Assembly (NCBI GenBank): GCA_014584345.1
Contig: JACTNB010000029.1
Coordinates: 1 to 59,908 of the forward strand
From: Planctomycetota bacterium
GTDB lineage: Bacteria; Planctomycetota; Planctomycetia; Planctomycetales; Planctomycetaceae
DNA: 59,908 bases
Direction: 5' to 3'
Shown piece by piece: positions 1 through 9,291 of the stretch; position 1 is the first letter of the stretch, and every line of letters starts with the position of its first letter. The notes under the pieces are model-generated. The model had not been told where the DNA came from. It saw nothing but the letters and a program-made list of their open reading frames with translations, and did no database searches. The position numbers and the translations under genes are program-made.

Positions 1-335
1 GCAATTAAACGGCAACCCTTTTCAATCCGCTTGAATTGGACGTGAATTTTATCGAACTTCATGGCAATCGTCAGGCACAGCCTGACCTACCCTGCTGCAT
101 ACTTTTATCAGGCACGGATGGTGTTTGTTGTCATGCGCGCAGATTGGCGAGTTGGTCTCCGTATAGTTCAGCATCTTCCCAGTGGCAGGTGCGGTGGTTT
201 GTGGTCGCGCGTGCCGTTGGCGTACTCCAAAGGATTTATTTCAGGAGAAACCTGATCCCGGTTGTCTTCAAATGCGTTGGTCTGAGAGAATCCGGACACG
301 AGGCTTACTTCGAAGGAATGCCTGGAGGGAGAACA
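1..335. other. Upstream non-coding stretch
   Basis: No gene is supported here. The frame of the ABC ATPase is open upstream as far as position 36, but that extension has no ABC-family character and the real start has its own Shine-Dalgarno sequence. The stretch probably carries the promoter of the ABC gene pair, but I could not pick out a convincing one. Confidence 0.4.
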
Positions 336-338
336 GTG

Positions 339-1136
339 ATGACCGAGGAAATGGCGGTGCGTGTGGCGGGTTTGTATTGCTCCTATGGCTGGCAATATGT
401 GTTGCGGGACATTCATTTTGAGGTGCGACCTGGCAATATAGCCGTGCTGATTGGCAGCAATGGCGTGGGGAAGAGCACTTTGCTATCCACACTGGGGGGA
501 GCCTTGTCGCCCACTCGAGGGGAGGTCAGCGTGTTCGGCAATCGGCGGCGGGTTGGCGTCGAGGAGGAATCGGCGGCTCGCGGGCGGACCATGTATTTGC
601 CCGAACGATCTTTCCTGCCTGGAGACACAATGGTCACGGACTTCCTGGGGGCGGTGTCCGAATTATTTGAGATTCCACGGGCAGTGGCGATTGATCGAAT
701 CGATTCCTTGCTGAAGTTGTTTACCATGCAGGGGATGGGAACCCGATTCATCAAATCCCTCTCGACGGGGCAGGCTAAAAAAGTCTCCTTGTGCGCGGCA
801 CTGCTGGCTGATCGCCCGCTGTTGTTACTTGATGAACCATTTGGAGGGGGACTCGATCCGCAGGGAATACTGGCATTACGTCAGGTGCTGCAGCATCGGG
901 TGCGCGAGCGGGGGCAGACAATCATCCTGACGACTCCCGTCGCTGAAATCGTTTCGGAACTGGCTGATCAACTGTTGATTCTGCGAGACGAACACCTTGC
1001 GGAAAATCTCACGCGTGCGGAGTTGCTGGAACGCATGCCGGGTGGGCAATTCTGCCAGGATGGCATCAACGAATTGGTCTTTCCCGAAGCCCGGGAGAAT
1101 GTCCGTGCCTATCTGGATTCTCAGGAGGTCCACTGA
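339..1136 (+). CDS. ABC transporter ATP-binding protein
   Basis: A 265-residue nucleotide-binding subunit expected to power an ABC exporter or membrane-remodelling complex at the cytoplasmic membrane. Walker A (GSNGVGKS) is at residues 39-46, the signature LSTGQ at 141-145 and Walker B (LLLLDEP) at 161-167, followed by a D-loop. The switch position after the final beta strand reads TTP (198-200), so the usual H-loop histidine appears to be replaced by proline. The ATG at 339 was chosen because a GGAGGGAG ribosome site sits just upstream, although the frame is open further back. It overlaps the next gene by one base (TGATG), so the two are translationally coupled. The substrate is unknown. Confidence 0.85.
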   Translation: MTEEMAVRVAGLYCSYGWQYVLRDIHFEVRPGNIAVLIGSNGVGKSTLLSTLGGALSPTRGEVSVFGNRRRVGVEEESAARGRTMYLPERSFLPGDTMVTDFLGAVSELFEIPRAVAIDRIDSLLKLFTMQGMGTRFIKSLSTGQAKKVSLCAALLADRPLLLLDEPFGGGLDPQGILALRQVLQHRVRERGQTIILTTPVAEIVSELADQLLILRDEHLAENLTRAELLERMPGGQFCQDGINELVFPEARENVRAYLDSQEVH

Positions 1137-2398
1137 TGTCTCTCCGAACTCTCCTACCCCTGGAATATCGTTCCGACGCGCTGATGACGATGATACGGTT
1201 TCTTCTCTGTCTGCTTCCCTGTGTGATGTTGTGGATAGTGATGTTGAGCACTTTTCCCGAAATCAAAATGGATGTCGGCGGTGATTCGGATCTGGAGAAC
1301 CAGCTTGTTGTTTCCAGAATTAAGATATTGAACACGGCGTGGATTTCTGGAGGCGTCTTTCTTTTTGTGCTGGTGCAGATGTGGTCCCGAGCCTCGTATT
1401 TATCGAGTGAGAATAATCGCGAACTTTTCCTCTGGCAGGCATTGCATGGCTGGGATGGTTCCGCCAGGGGAGCCGTCTATCGGCCCCTGGTCCCACTGAC
1501 GGAGTGGGGATTGCTAGCGGTAACCTGTATTTTGACAATCCACTTTACAGGCGAATGGTGGATTCGGATTCCCTTTGCATGGGTCTGTGCCCGACTACTG
1601 CTGCTGACGTGGGCCTATGCGGGCCTTTTGCGGGAGACACGCCGGGAGTTGTTTTACGGGTTCGCGGGGGCCTGGTTTCTGGTGGGGGCATACTGCCTGG
1701 CCCCCAACAACTTGCTGGGTCCGCTCCCCTTGTCGCTGCTGATCGGATTGCACTTGAAGCTGGACTCGACCATGCGGCGGCGGCAGATTCAGGCGTGGAA
1801 TGAGCAGTCGGAGAGTCTGATCACGCAGGCACTGAAAGTCCACTTGCGGAATCGCGAGAACAAGCAGCGCAAGTTCATCGCGGAATTCCTGTCTCCCAAA
1901 GTGCGAGACTGGCGCCCGGATTGGCCCACGACACTGACAGGTGCCAGTGTGTGGGCCTGGCTGGTCTGCACTGTGACCTGGTCACTGGAGGCGAACTCTC
2001 AGCAGTATTGGAGCTTGGAAGGTAATCCGGATATCGGAAGCCCTGATTGGATCCATGGCCTGGTCATGTTTATAACGATGTCTGTATATTTTATAATATT
2101 TTTAAGATTACTAGGTATTGGGCATTGGCAGTCTCGACTTGGTCTGCTCGGACGTCTCCGTACTGGTCGTTTGATTGTACCATCCTACGACCGAATCTTT
2201 CTTCCGATATTGATGAACACGGGGGTTCTGTACATTCATCTGTACTTGTCTGATTTTGTGGGAGTTCCACCGATCTCCTTGTTGGGAATAACTCAAGTAG
2301 TATTGGTGATCGTCTTGCTTAAAGCTCCTCCCAGTGATCCGTCATTCCAGATGACTGCGGATGCCAAACTGTCCAAATCGAGCTATCAAATCAATTAG
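1136..2398 (+). CDS. Multi-pass membrane protein, probable ABC permease partner
   Basis: A 420-residue hydrophobic protein. Strong membrane segments start near residue 20 (LCLLPCVMLWIVMLSTF) and recur along the chain, with a soluble basic stretch rich in Arg, Lys and Gln near residues 210-250. I recognise no specific permease family motif. Its one-base overlap with the upstream ATPase gene and the SD-like CAGGAGG before its start make it the likely transmembrane partner of that ATPase. Function is inferred from context only. The last 30 residues are polar and Ser/Lys rich, probably a cytoplasmic tail. Confidence 0.7.
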   Translation: MSLRTLLPLEYRSDALMTMIRFLLCLLPCVMLWIVMLSTFPEIKMDVGGDSDLENQLVVSRIKILNTAWISGGVFLFVLVQMWSRASYLSSENNRELFLWQALHGWDGSARGAVYRPLVPLTEWGLLAVTCILTIHFTGEWWIRIPFAWVCARLLLLTWAYAGLLRETRRELFYGFAGAWFLVGAYCLAPNNLLGPLPLSLLIGLHLKLDSTMRRRQIQAWNEQSESLITQALKVHLRNRENKQRKFIAEFLSPKVRDWRPDWPTTLTGASVWAWLVCTVTWSLEANSQQYWSLEGNPDIGSPDWIHGLVMFITMSVYFIIFLRLLGIGHWQSRLGLLGRLRTGRLIVPSYDRIFLPILMNTGVLYIHLYLSDFVGVPPISLLGITQVVLVIVLLKAPPSDPSFQMTADAKLSKSSYQIN

Positions 2399-2430
2399 GT
2401 TAGCAATCGCCTACGCTTTCCATCTCCTGC

Positions 2431-3831
2431 TCAGCGAGAGGTGGGCGACAGTTCGAAGCAGGCGAGGCGGGAGCCGCCCCGGAGCAGGAGGTGGTTGTCG
2501 CTGAGGACTCCGGCGTATAGGACAGGAGGGGCCTCTCCCGCGCCGGCTTCCCAGACCGAGAACGATTTCAATGGTTTATACTCGGCTCCGGGAGCCAGGA
2601 CATCGAGAGTCCCATTCTTGCCCAGGAACAAAACCGCGTTGCGGAGCACAATGGGAGTGGCCCAGATGCTGTCTCCAATCCGTTCCGCATAACGTTCCTC
2701 TCCGGTTTTCAAATCGAGGGCGTACAGCACACCCGTCCGGTTCACGAAATAAGCCGTGTCACTCGAGGCCGCCGGGGAGCCGAAGGAACTGGTGGCCCGT
2801 TTTGCCTGCCAGACGAAACCACACGACCAGATTCCGTCATCGGTGCGAGTGATTTGCAGCAGCCCGTTCGATTCCGCTGATCGGCCCGCGTCTCCTCCTT
2901 CACGTCCCACGGTGGCGCCCAACAGGAATTGTCCCGGACCGATCGGCATCGGTGTGGGGGTGGAGTTCCCGACCAGATCGGTGAATTCCCATAGGGTTTC
3001 TCCGGTCCCGGAATCCAGTCCTCGCAGTTTGCCGATGCCACTCAGCACGAGATGCATGCTGCCTGCAGCGTGTATCAGACGGGGACTGGCCCAACTGGTG
3101 GTTCCCAGGCCAGGGACATTCCAGAGGATCTTTCCGGATTGCTTTTCCAGTTTGAGCACGTAGGGTTCGGTTCCCCGCTCAACCCAGACATACAGACTCT
3201 CCGCATCTTGTTCGAGGGAGGCGGAGAGCCCGTGCCTTTCGTCGAGGGGGCCAAATTCAGCCAGCAGATTACGCTGCCAGCGGACTTTTCCCTCGGTCGA
3301 CAAGGCCACCAGCAGACCCCCTTCGAAAAAGCAGATCACCCCCTGTTTGTCGGCGACCGGAGTGGGGGCCGCCTTGCTGACGTAGTTCGTACTTTCCCGT
3401 GGGGAGGGATTCTCGGCGGAATAATCCCAGACCTGCTGACCAGTGGCTCGATCGAGCGCGAGGACGCGGTAGGTCTCTTTATTCGAGCCCTCCACCGTGG
3501 TCAGGTAAATGAGATTTCCCAGCACCACCGGACTCGATTGCCCGTACCCGGGAAGTTCCGCCTGCCAGACGAGACGGGGGTCGGCTTCCCAGTTGAAATC
3601 GACGGTGTGGAAGTTCTCCACCGCGCTGCCGCCATTCTGGAAGCTGGTCCAATCCCCGGCGAAGCATGCCGCCCCAGTGAGCTTCCCAGTCGAGAGCGAA
3701 TCCGGCGAAACATGGTTCAACAGGCAGAATGCCAGGAAAGCCCCGGCCACCCATGAAGAGTGATGCCAGGAAGCAGAGCGAAGCCAGTTGTCGGAAGCAT
3801 CGGCGCGGGAAGCAGACCACGGGAGGTTCAT
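2431..3831 (-). CDS. PQQ-type beta-propeller repeat protein, exported
   Basis: About 466 residues. Recurrent blade motifs such as ALDRATGQQVWDY, LEKQSGKILWNV, GLDSGTGETLWEF and ALDLKTGEERY are typical of PQQ/BamB-like propellers, which act as binding scaffolds or, with PQQ, as dehydrogenases. No catalytic residues of a quinoprotein dehydrogenase are evident, so a scaffold or ligand-binding role outside the cytoplasm is more likely. A hydrophobic stretch (VAGAFLAFCLL) near residue 30 acts as signal peptide or anchor. The frame extends 18 codons further upstream, but the ATG at 3831 has an AAGGA box at good distance, so it was preferred. The Kelch propeller gene lies immediately upstream on the same strand. 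Confidence 0.8.
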   Translation of the reverse strand: MNLPWSASRADASDNWLRSASWHHSSWVAGAFLAFCLLNHVSPDSLSTGKLTGAACFAGDWTSFQNGGSAVENFHTVDFNWEADPRLVWQAELPGYGQSSPVVLGNLIYLTTVEGSNKETYRVLALDRATGQQVWDYSAENPSPRESTNYVSKAAPTPVADKQGVICFFEGGLLVALSTEGKVRWQRNLLAEFGPLDERHGLSASLEQDAESLYVWVERGTEPYVLKLEKQSGKILWNVPGLGTTSWASPRLIHAAGSMHLVLSGIGKLRGLDSGTGETLWEFTDLVGNSTPTPMPIGPGQFLLGATVGREGGDAGRSAESNGLLQITRTDDGIWSCGFVWQAKRATSSFGSPAASSDTAYFVNRTGVLYALDLKTGEERYAERIGDSIWATPIVLRNAVLFLGKNGTLDVLAPGAEYKPLKSFSVWEAGAGEAPPVLYAGVLSDNHLLLRGGSRLACFELSPTSR

Positions 3832-3925
3832 CGAGCGGAATCCTTGAAAAAGCGGGGCAGGGGGCTGCCCCTTGGGGAAACTCATTTCAATATGCCAGAG
3901 TGCACGAGGGAGGGGAAAGCCAAAC

Positions 3926-5560
3926 CTACTTGGTCAGTTCCAGGATTTCTACTTCTTCGAACTTGCCCACCTGCATGTTCGAGCCTCCCAGAAAGACCAG
4001 GCGGTTGTCGTCCACGGGGACCATGCGGTGGAAGAAGCGGGCATTTTCCAGGTTGCCCAGCAATTCCCATTGCTTACCATCCGCGGAGAGTTTTTGCAGC
4101 GTGCCATCGTAAGTGCTGACGTACAAAATCCCGCCAGTGGCGAACGCGGCCGTGCCGAATCCGGTCATGCCGCTGCCAATCAGGCTGGGGCCTTCGGACC
4201 AGGTCTTCTGAGCAGGGTCGTATATCGCGGTGTTTGTGGTCACGTTGCCATCCGATTGCATGCCCCCGATCGCATAGATTTTGCCGTCGTGTGCCGCCAC
4301 CGACAAGGCCCGCCGCTGGAACGGAGGCGAGGGGAGAGCGGTCCACTCGGGTTGATTCGCAGTCAGGTCGCAGACCCAGGCGGTGGTATGCCATTGATTT
4401 TTCTCCGCGCCACCCATCGACCAGCCTCCGATCACATAGATTTTGTGATCCAGGACGGCAGCATCAAAGGAAGAGCGGCGTTCGGGCAGGGGAGGCAGAT
4501 CGTTCCATTTCCCCGTGGCCAGATCGTAACTGGCGAAGCTGTCCGAAGACCATAAATCGTGATCCTCGCCCGGCGCGTTCCTGGCGGTGAATCCGCCCAG
4601 CCGGTACAGCTTGCCTTCATCGGCCACCAGCGCGAGTCCCTGCAGCCGCGGGCCCTGTCCGTGGTTCTTCCATGCGCCGCCGTCCTTCAAGTCGATACTC
4701 CATAACGTATTCGCTTGCCCTTCGGTCGAGTAACTGTGCGCGGAACCAGTGTGTCCGCCGTAGTAATACAGACGCCCGCTGGCGACGGCAGCCCCGAAAC
4801 TGGTGACCGTTTCCGGAATGTCTGCCAGTGGATGGGAAGTCTTCAGTGGATGGTAACTGGCGGACGGAAAAGTGGCGGTGGTGTAGTGGCGAATTTCCGA
4901 GTATTCCTTGCCATCAAGTGTGCCCGAGGCTTTTTCCGTGAATTTCACGCGCAGGGCATGAATGGGTTTCCGTGTCAAATCGTACGAGGCCTTGCCTTGT
5001 GTGTTCGTAATCAATTTCTCATCCAGGTCGACCAGATCGCTAAGCAGAGTCACTTCCGCATCGGCGACTGGCTTGCCCCGGAACAGAACTTGGACCACGA
5101 GCTGTCCCGCATCCAGGGAGGGTTGAACGTCCAGGGCGAGCAGTTCGCTCGACTTCTTGTTCTGCCAGGCGCGTGATGTCACTGCTGGACCCGTTTTCCC
5201 ATAATAATTCAACACAAAGGAGTCCGCTCCCCTCGTCCGGACACCCAGACTTTTACTCAGGACGATCAGGGAATCGCTCCAGGAGGCGTCCAGTGGCAGT
5301 GACAGATGTTCGTTGGATAACACTAGCTGAATCGGGGTGGTCTGCTCGCGTCCACTCAGTTGCCAAGTGTTCGCTCCCGTCAGACGTTGGAGGAGTTCGG
5401 GATTATCCGCCACGGGGCCTTCGGAAAAATAGACTTGCACCACGGGCTTTTCGCCTGCCCGCTGTTCGATGACCAACCAGGGGAAATGTGCCTGGGCGGT
5501 CTGCAGGCAAGTGGCCAGGAGACAGACGCCATAGAACAGGATATTTGCGTTCCGTTTCAT
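3926..5560 (-). CDS. Exported Kelch-repeat protein with DUF4198-like N-terminal domain
   Basis: A 544-residue secreted protein. A signal peptide ends at about residue 24 (AQA before HFPW). Residues about 25-245 resemble DUF4198-type beta domains, which also begin with His-Phe after the signal and are linked to metal or nutrient uptake. Residues about 255-540 carry Kelch motifs (for example KIYVIGGWSMGG, KIYAIGGMQSDG) forming a beta-propeller. The start has an AAAGGATG ribosome site nine bases upstream. The mature protein would begin with histidine, which in some exported proteins ligates copper; here that is speculation. It is followed on the same strand by the PQQ propeller gene after about 95 bases. 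Confidence 0.8.
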   Translation of the reverse strand: MKRNANILFYGVCLLATCLQTAQAHFPWLVIEQRAGEKPVVQVYFSEGPVADNPELLQRLTGANTWQLSGREQTTPIQLVLSNEHLSLPLDASWSDSLIVLSKSLGVRTRGADSFVLNYYGKTGPAVTSRAWQNKKSSELLALDVQPSLDAGQLVVQVLFRGKPVADAEVTLLSDLVDLDEKLITNTQGKASYDLTRKPIHALRVKFTEKASGTLDGKEYSEIRHYTTATFPSASYHPLKTSHPLADIPETVTSFGAAVASGRLYYYGGHTGSAHSYSTEGQANTLWSIDLKDGGAWKNHGQGPRLQGLALVADEGKLYRLGGFTARNAPGEDHDLWSSDSFASYDLATGKWNDLPPLPERRSSFDAAVLDHKIYVIGGWSMGGAEKNQWHTTAWVCDLTANQPEWTALPSPPFQRRALSVAAHDGKIYAIGGMQSDGNVTTNTAIYDPAQKTWSEGPSLIGSGMTGFGTAAFATGGILYVSTYDGTLQKLSADGKQWELLGNLENARFFHRMVPVDDNRLVFLGGSNMQVGKFEEVEILELTK

Positions 5561-5709
5561 CTTAACTCATCCTTTAATTATTGTGTGACACTTCGGTCCC
5601 TGGGCACGGTCCAGATTCGTATCCGATTCGCGTGCCGGGGGACGCTGGAATTTATTGTAAGAAGATGCAATTAGATTGCAAGTGCAGAGTTTGTCGGGAG
5701 CTGCCCCCT

Positions 5710-6175
5710 TTATTTCGACAGGAGTTGATACTGTAAATCCCCGGGGCTTTCTTCACGAATTTCCGCGGTCAGTTCGCTGCGCGAATTATACCGGTCGGGA
5801 ATGACGAGGCGTTGAATTTTCCCCGCCTTGCTGTCTCGCAAATACTTCAACACGGCTTGATGATCATCGGGATCGGGTTCCCGGGATTGGCTGGCGTGAA
5901 TCTCCACGCGAAAGCGTCCCGGCAAGGGGCCGTTTTCTCGGGGAATCGAGAAAACGCCTTCGGTGATGGTGGCGGCTGCCTTGGGGCCCCGCGTCCCCGT
6001 CTGGGGAATCAAGTGAATTTCCCCCAGCGAAAGAGGGGCTCCATCGAGTTGCACATACCCCGAAATCTCCACCCGTTGACTGGCAGGAAAAACGTCCGCC
6101 TCGCCACAGCCCGTCAGCCACACTGCGAGCAGTGTGGCGATCGGGAATTGGCACGGGAGTCTGGCGGCAAAGGAT

Positions 6176-6186
<11 letters not shown>
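5710..6186 (-). CDS. Small lipoprotein with transthyretin-like fold
   Basis: A 158-residue lipoprotein: basic N-terminus, hydrophobic core and lipobox LTGC with the lipidated Cys at residue 27. The rest resembles the carboxypeptidase-regulatory/transthyretin-like beta-sandwich domains common in planctomycete lipoproteins (SGYVQLDGAPLSLGEIHLIP followed by GVFSIP). Its start overlaps the end of the DUF1559 gene by 11 bases on the same strand, the usual gene pair in this phylum. A surface or periplasmic structural role is inferred, with no known biochemical activity. Confidence 0.8.
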
Positions 6187-7117
<931 letters not shown>

Positions 7118-7240
7118 GTCTCTTCTCCTTGGTTCATCAGTAGACAGCGAAGGTGGGTGTTCCACTGTGAACACCTCTGCATCAGTGGGCTGGCTGCTTA
7201 CCAAGAAGTGGCTGGCACGGCGAGTCTTCGGAAACGAGGG

Positions 7241-7269
7241 TTGAAACTGAGACTCAATCTCACTAGAAT
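7241..7269 (+). promoter_or_regulatory. Sigma-70-like promoter of hemP
   Basis: A -35-like TTGAAA at 7241-7246 and a -10-like TAGAAT at 7264-7269 are separated by exactly 17 bases. Transcription would begin near 7276, leaving a leader of about 100 bases before the preferred hemP start. A Fur-like palindrome fills the spacer. The elements are seen directly; activity is inferred. Confidence 0.6.
7248..7262. promoter_or_regulatory. Candidate Fur operator in the hemP promoter
   Basis: TGAGACTCAATCTCA is a perfect 5-5-5 inverted repeat (TGAGA, spacer CTCAA, TCTCA). It matches the 15-base Fur core TGAGAATGATTCTCA at 12 of 15 positions. It lies between the -35 and -10 hexamers, so a bound Fur dimer would block RNA polymerase. 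Its position in front of a haem-uptake gene, a classic Fur target, supports the call. Confidence 0.65.
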
Positions 7270-7378
7270 AGCGGGCATGAAACGACTCAGCAAGCAAAAT
7301 TGCGGAATTTTCCTGAAAAAATGCCAGCCACGTCGTTCGGGAATTCCTATGCCCAGTCGTCAATTCGCCCGAGCTACC

Positions 7379-7552
7379 ATGAACGAACCACAAAAACCAG
7401 CCCCTGTCTCGCAGGCTCTGCCCGAGCCCGTCTTGAAAAAAATCACTTTTCAACAGTTGGCCGCAGGAGCCTCCGAGGTCTTGGTCGAACACGACGGGCA
7501 GGTCTATCGCCTGCGACTGACCCGGAATGGGAAACTCATTCTGAACAAGTAA
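7379..7552 (+). CDS. hemP: Hemin uptake protein HemP
   Basis: A 57-residue protein with the HemP family core: an N-terminal tail, then ITFQQLAAGASEVLVEHDG and YRLRLTRNGKLILNK. HemP proteins are small cytosolic factors in iron-regulated haem-uptake loci, and in some bacteria act as regulators of haem transport genes. In-frame ATGs at 7277 and 7349 would lengthen the protein; 7277 coincides with the predicted transcription start and is unlikely. No TonB receptor or haem transporter gene is adjacent, so this is an orphan hemP, divergent from the DUF1559 gene. Family assignment is strong, the exact start less so. Confidence 0.8.
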   Translation: MNEPQKPAPVSQALPEPVLKKITFQQLAAGASEVLVEHDGQVYRLRLTRNGKLILNK

Positions 7553-7685
7553 ATCAGGGGCGGATGTCCCTCGATTATCAGCCCGCTATTCCTCGCGGAG
7601 GCGGTGTTTCCTTGCGTTGTTTCCTGAAAAGTAGTTTGGCGGCAAACGATCGATAATTGCCGCGGGAGATGAAGCACAACACAAT

Positions 7686-7720
7686 CCCTCCGCGTTCTCC
7701 GCCTCCTCCGCGGTGAATCT
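7686..7720. repeat. GGAGGCGGAGAACGCGGAGG-type dispersed motif
   Basis: Read on the minus strand, this short stretch is a run of GGAGG/GCGGAG units that translates as HRGGGGERGG or TAEEAENAEG. I recall similar purine-rich motifs scattered in many unrelated bacterial genomes, often giving rise to spurious small ORFs. It is part of the gene-free 7553-7977 interval, whose remainder is mostly the inverted-repeat element at 7777-7915. Confidence 0.4.
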
Positions 7721-7776
7721 TGATTGCTTTACCGCAAACGCTGCCAGTGACACGCCATTTTTCGCCGCGCAAAAAA

Positions 7777-7915
7777 CTAGCCGCGCCCGTAAGGAAGCGG
7801 GCCACGCGGGTGTCACAACTCGAAAAACACGCGCCCGGGACATGGTCCACTGTAGTGGAAACCAGGGCAACGATGGAGGCTCCAATGTGGCCCGCTTCCT
7901 TACGGGCGAGGCTAG
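7777..7915. repeat. Inverted-repeat element, copy A
   Basis: A 139-bp non-coding element. The left end (7777-7805, beginning CTAGCCGCGCCCGTAAGG) and the reverse complement of the right end (7887-7915) match at 28 of 29 positions. Each end also contains a small hairpin, GCCCG-loop-CGGGC. An internal palindrome TCCACTGTAGTGGA lies near the centre. No reading frame is supported inside. It lies between the convergent hemP and pdxA genes. This is the best-preserved pair of ends in the window. Confidence 0.9.
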
Positions 7916-7977
7916 TTAGCCGGGGCTTCGGGTATCCGTTCAACCAATTTCCGACGTCGCCGCCGGAGTTTCGGTCT

Positions 7978-9030
7978 TTATTGCAGGCGTGCCTGGCTTA
8001 ACTGGCAGGCGAGATTGACGGCGTGAATCAGGCTGCTTTCCGAGGCGATCCCCTGCCAGGCAATATCGAAGGCGGTCCCATGGTCCACCGATGTCCGAAT
8101 GATGGGCAGGCCGAGCGTGATATTCACGGCGTCATCGAAGGCGAGCGCTTTCAGCGGGATCAATCCCTGGTCGTGATACATACAGATATAGGCGTCGGTG
8201 GTGGCCCGTCGCGCGGGCAGAAAAGCGGTGTCGGGGGGAAACGGCCCGGCAATCTCGATGCCTGCTTGTCTTGCGCTTGCCACTGCGGGCAGAATGAATC
8301 GTTCCTCCTCGCGGTTTCCGAACAAGCCATGTTCTCCCGCGTGGGGATTCAGGCCACAAATCGTCAGCCGTGGTTTCTGGCCGCGTAAGACCTGCATGGT
8401 GTGGTCTGTCAGTTGGATGGTTTCGAGAATGCGGTCCGTCGAAAGCAGACTCGGAACGTCCGCCAGGCCGACATGGGCAGTCACCAGACTACAGGTGATT
8501 TGTGGAGCGGAGAGCATCATCACGCTGCTGCCCGCGCCGGTCTGATCCGTGAGAATTTCGGTGTGCCCCGGATAGGGGATCTTCGCGGCGTGGAGGGCCT
8601 CCTTGTGGATCGGTCCGGTGACAAGGGCATCGACGTGCCCGGCGAGCGCCATGGCGATGGCTCGTTGGATAGCGAAATAGGCGGCCTGCCCCTGGGGAGC
8701 CGAAATCTGGCCTGGAAGAATGTCCGCTGCCGAGATCCCCTGCATGTCGATCAGGGTCGGTTTTTCCGGGGTATCCGGGGATTGCAGGTACGTTTCCCAG
8801 GAGAGTTTTTCGATTGTCCGCCAGGTTTCCGCCCAGGGGCGTAGCGGGGGAGTTTGGACGAGTTTATCGAAGACCACGGCATCGCCAAACAGCAAGGGGA
8901 GGCACGGCAGGCAGGAGAGGGGGGCAGACGTGGCGGGTTGCAGGAATGTCCGCAGCCATTTCAGGCAGACTTCGGGGCCGATGCCCGCGGGGTCTCCGGT
9001 GGTCAGTGCAATTCTGGGGAGGTGATTCAC
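7978..9030 (-). CDS. pdxA: 4-hydroxythreonine-4-phosphate dehydrogenase
   Basis: A 350-residue PdxA, which oxidises 4-phosphohydroxy-L-threonine with NAD+ in the DXP-dependent pyridoxal 5'-phosphate pathway in the cytoplasm. Diagnostic segments are ALTTGDPAGIGPE at the N-terminus, LVTGPIHKEAL, the metal-site stretch YPGHTEILTDQTG, CGLNPHAGEHGLFG and YHDQGLIPLKAL near the C-terminus. Length fits the family (about 330). Translation appears to start at GTG (9030). No other pdx genes are in the window, and the gene stands alone, convergent with hemP across a repeat element. Confidence 0.95.
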   Translation of the reverse strand: MNHLPRIALTTGDPAGIGPEVCLKWLRTFLQPATSAPLSCLPCLPLLFGDAVVFDKLVQTPPLRPWAETWRTIEKLSWETYLQSPDTPEKPTLIDMQGISAADILPGQISAPQGQAAYFAIQRAIAMALAGHVDALVTGPIHKEALHAAKIPYPGHTEILTDQTGAGSSVMMLSAPQITCSLVTAHVGLADVPSLLSTDRILETIQLTDHTMQVLRGQKPRLTICGLNPHAGEHGLFGNREEERFILPAVASARQAGIEIAGPFPPDTAFLPARRATTDAYICMYHDQGLIPLKALAFDDAVNITLGLPIIRTSVDHGTAFDIAWQGIASESSLIHAVNLACQLSQARLQ

Positions 9031-9291
9031 GTCAACACTTTCCGAGGTACAAATTTCCTGTCGGGTGATGGTGGCTACGGGTTATGTCGATTGTACTCGC
9101 TGGGTTGCCCTGTCCGGAGCGACTGGCTGCAACCCGGAAGAATCCCCACGTATTCACTCAAGCCGATGCCGATGCGGGGGATGAGATGTCGATGAAATTC
9201 ATGAGGGGGGGACAAATTCCTCCCGCTTTCGTGTTTCAATCGATTTCCTTGCGCTCCGTTTATCCCCCTTTTTTGATGTCCAGATTCCCTC

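Noticed and set aside
36..338. N-terminal extension of the ABC ATPase
   Set aside because: These residues are not ABC-like, and the ribosome site is directly before 339.
7277..7378. Earlier start for hemP at 7277 or 7349
   Set aside because: 7277 coincides with the predicted transcription start, and the family core begins only after 7379. It cannot be fully excluded.
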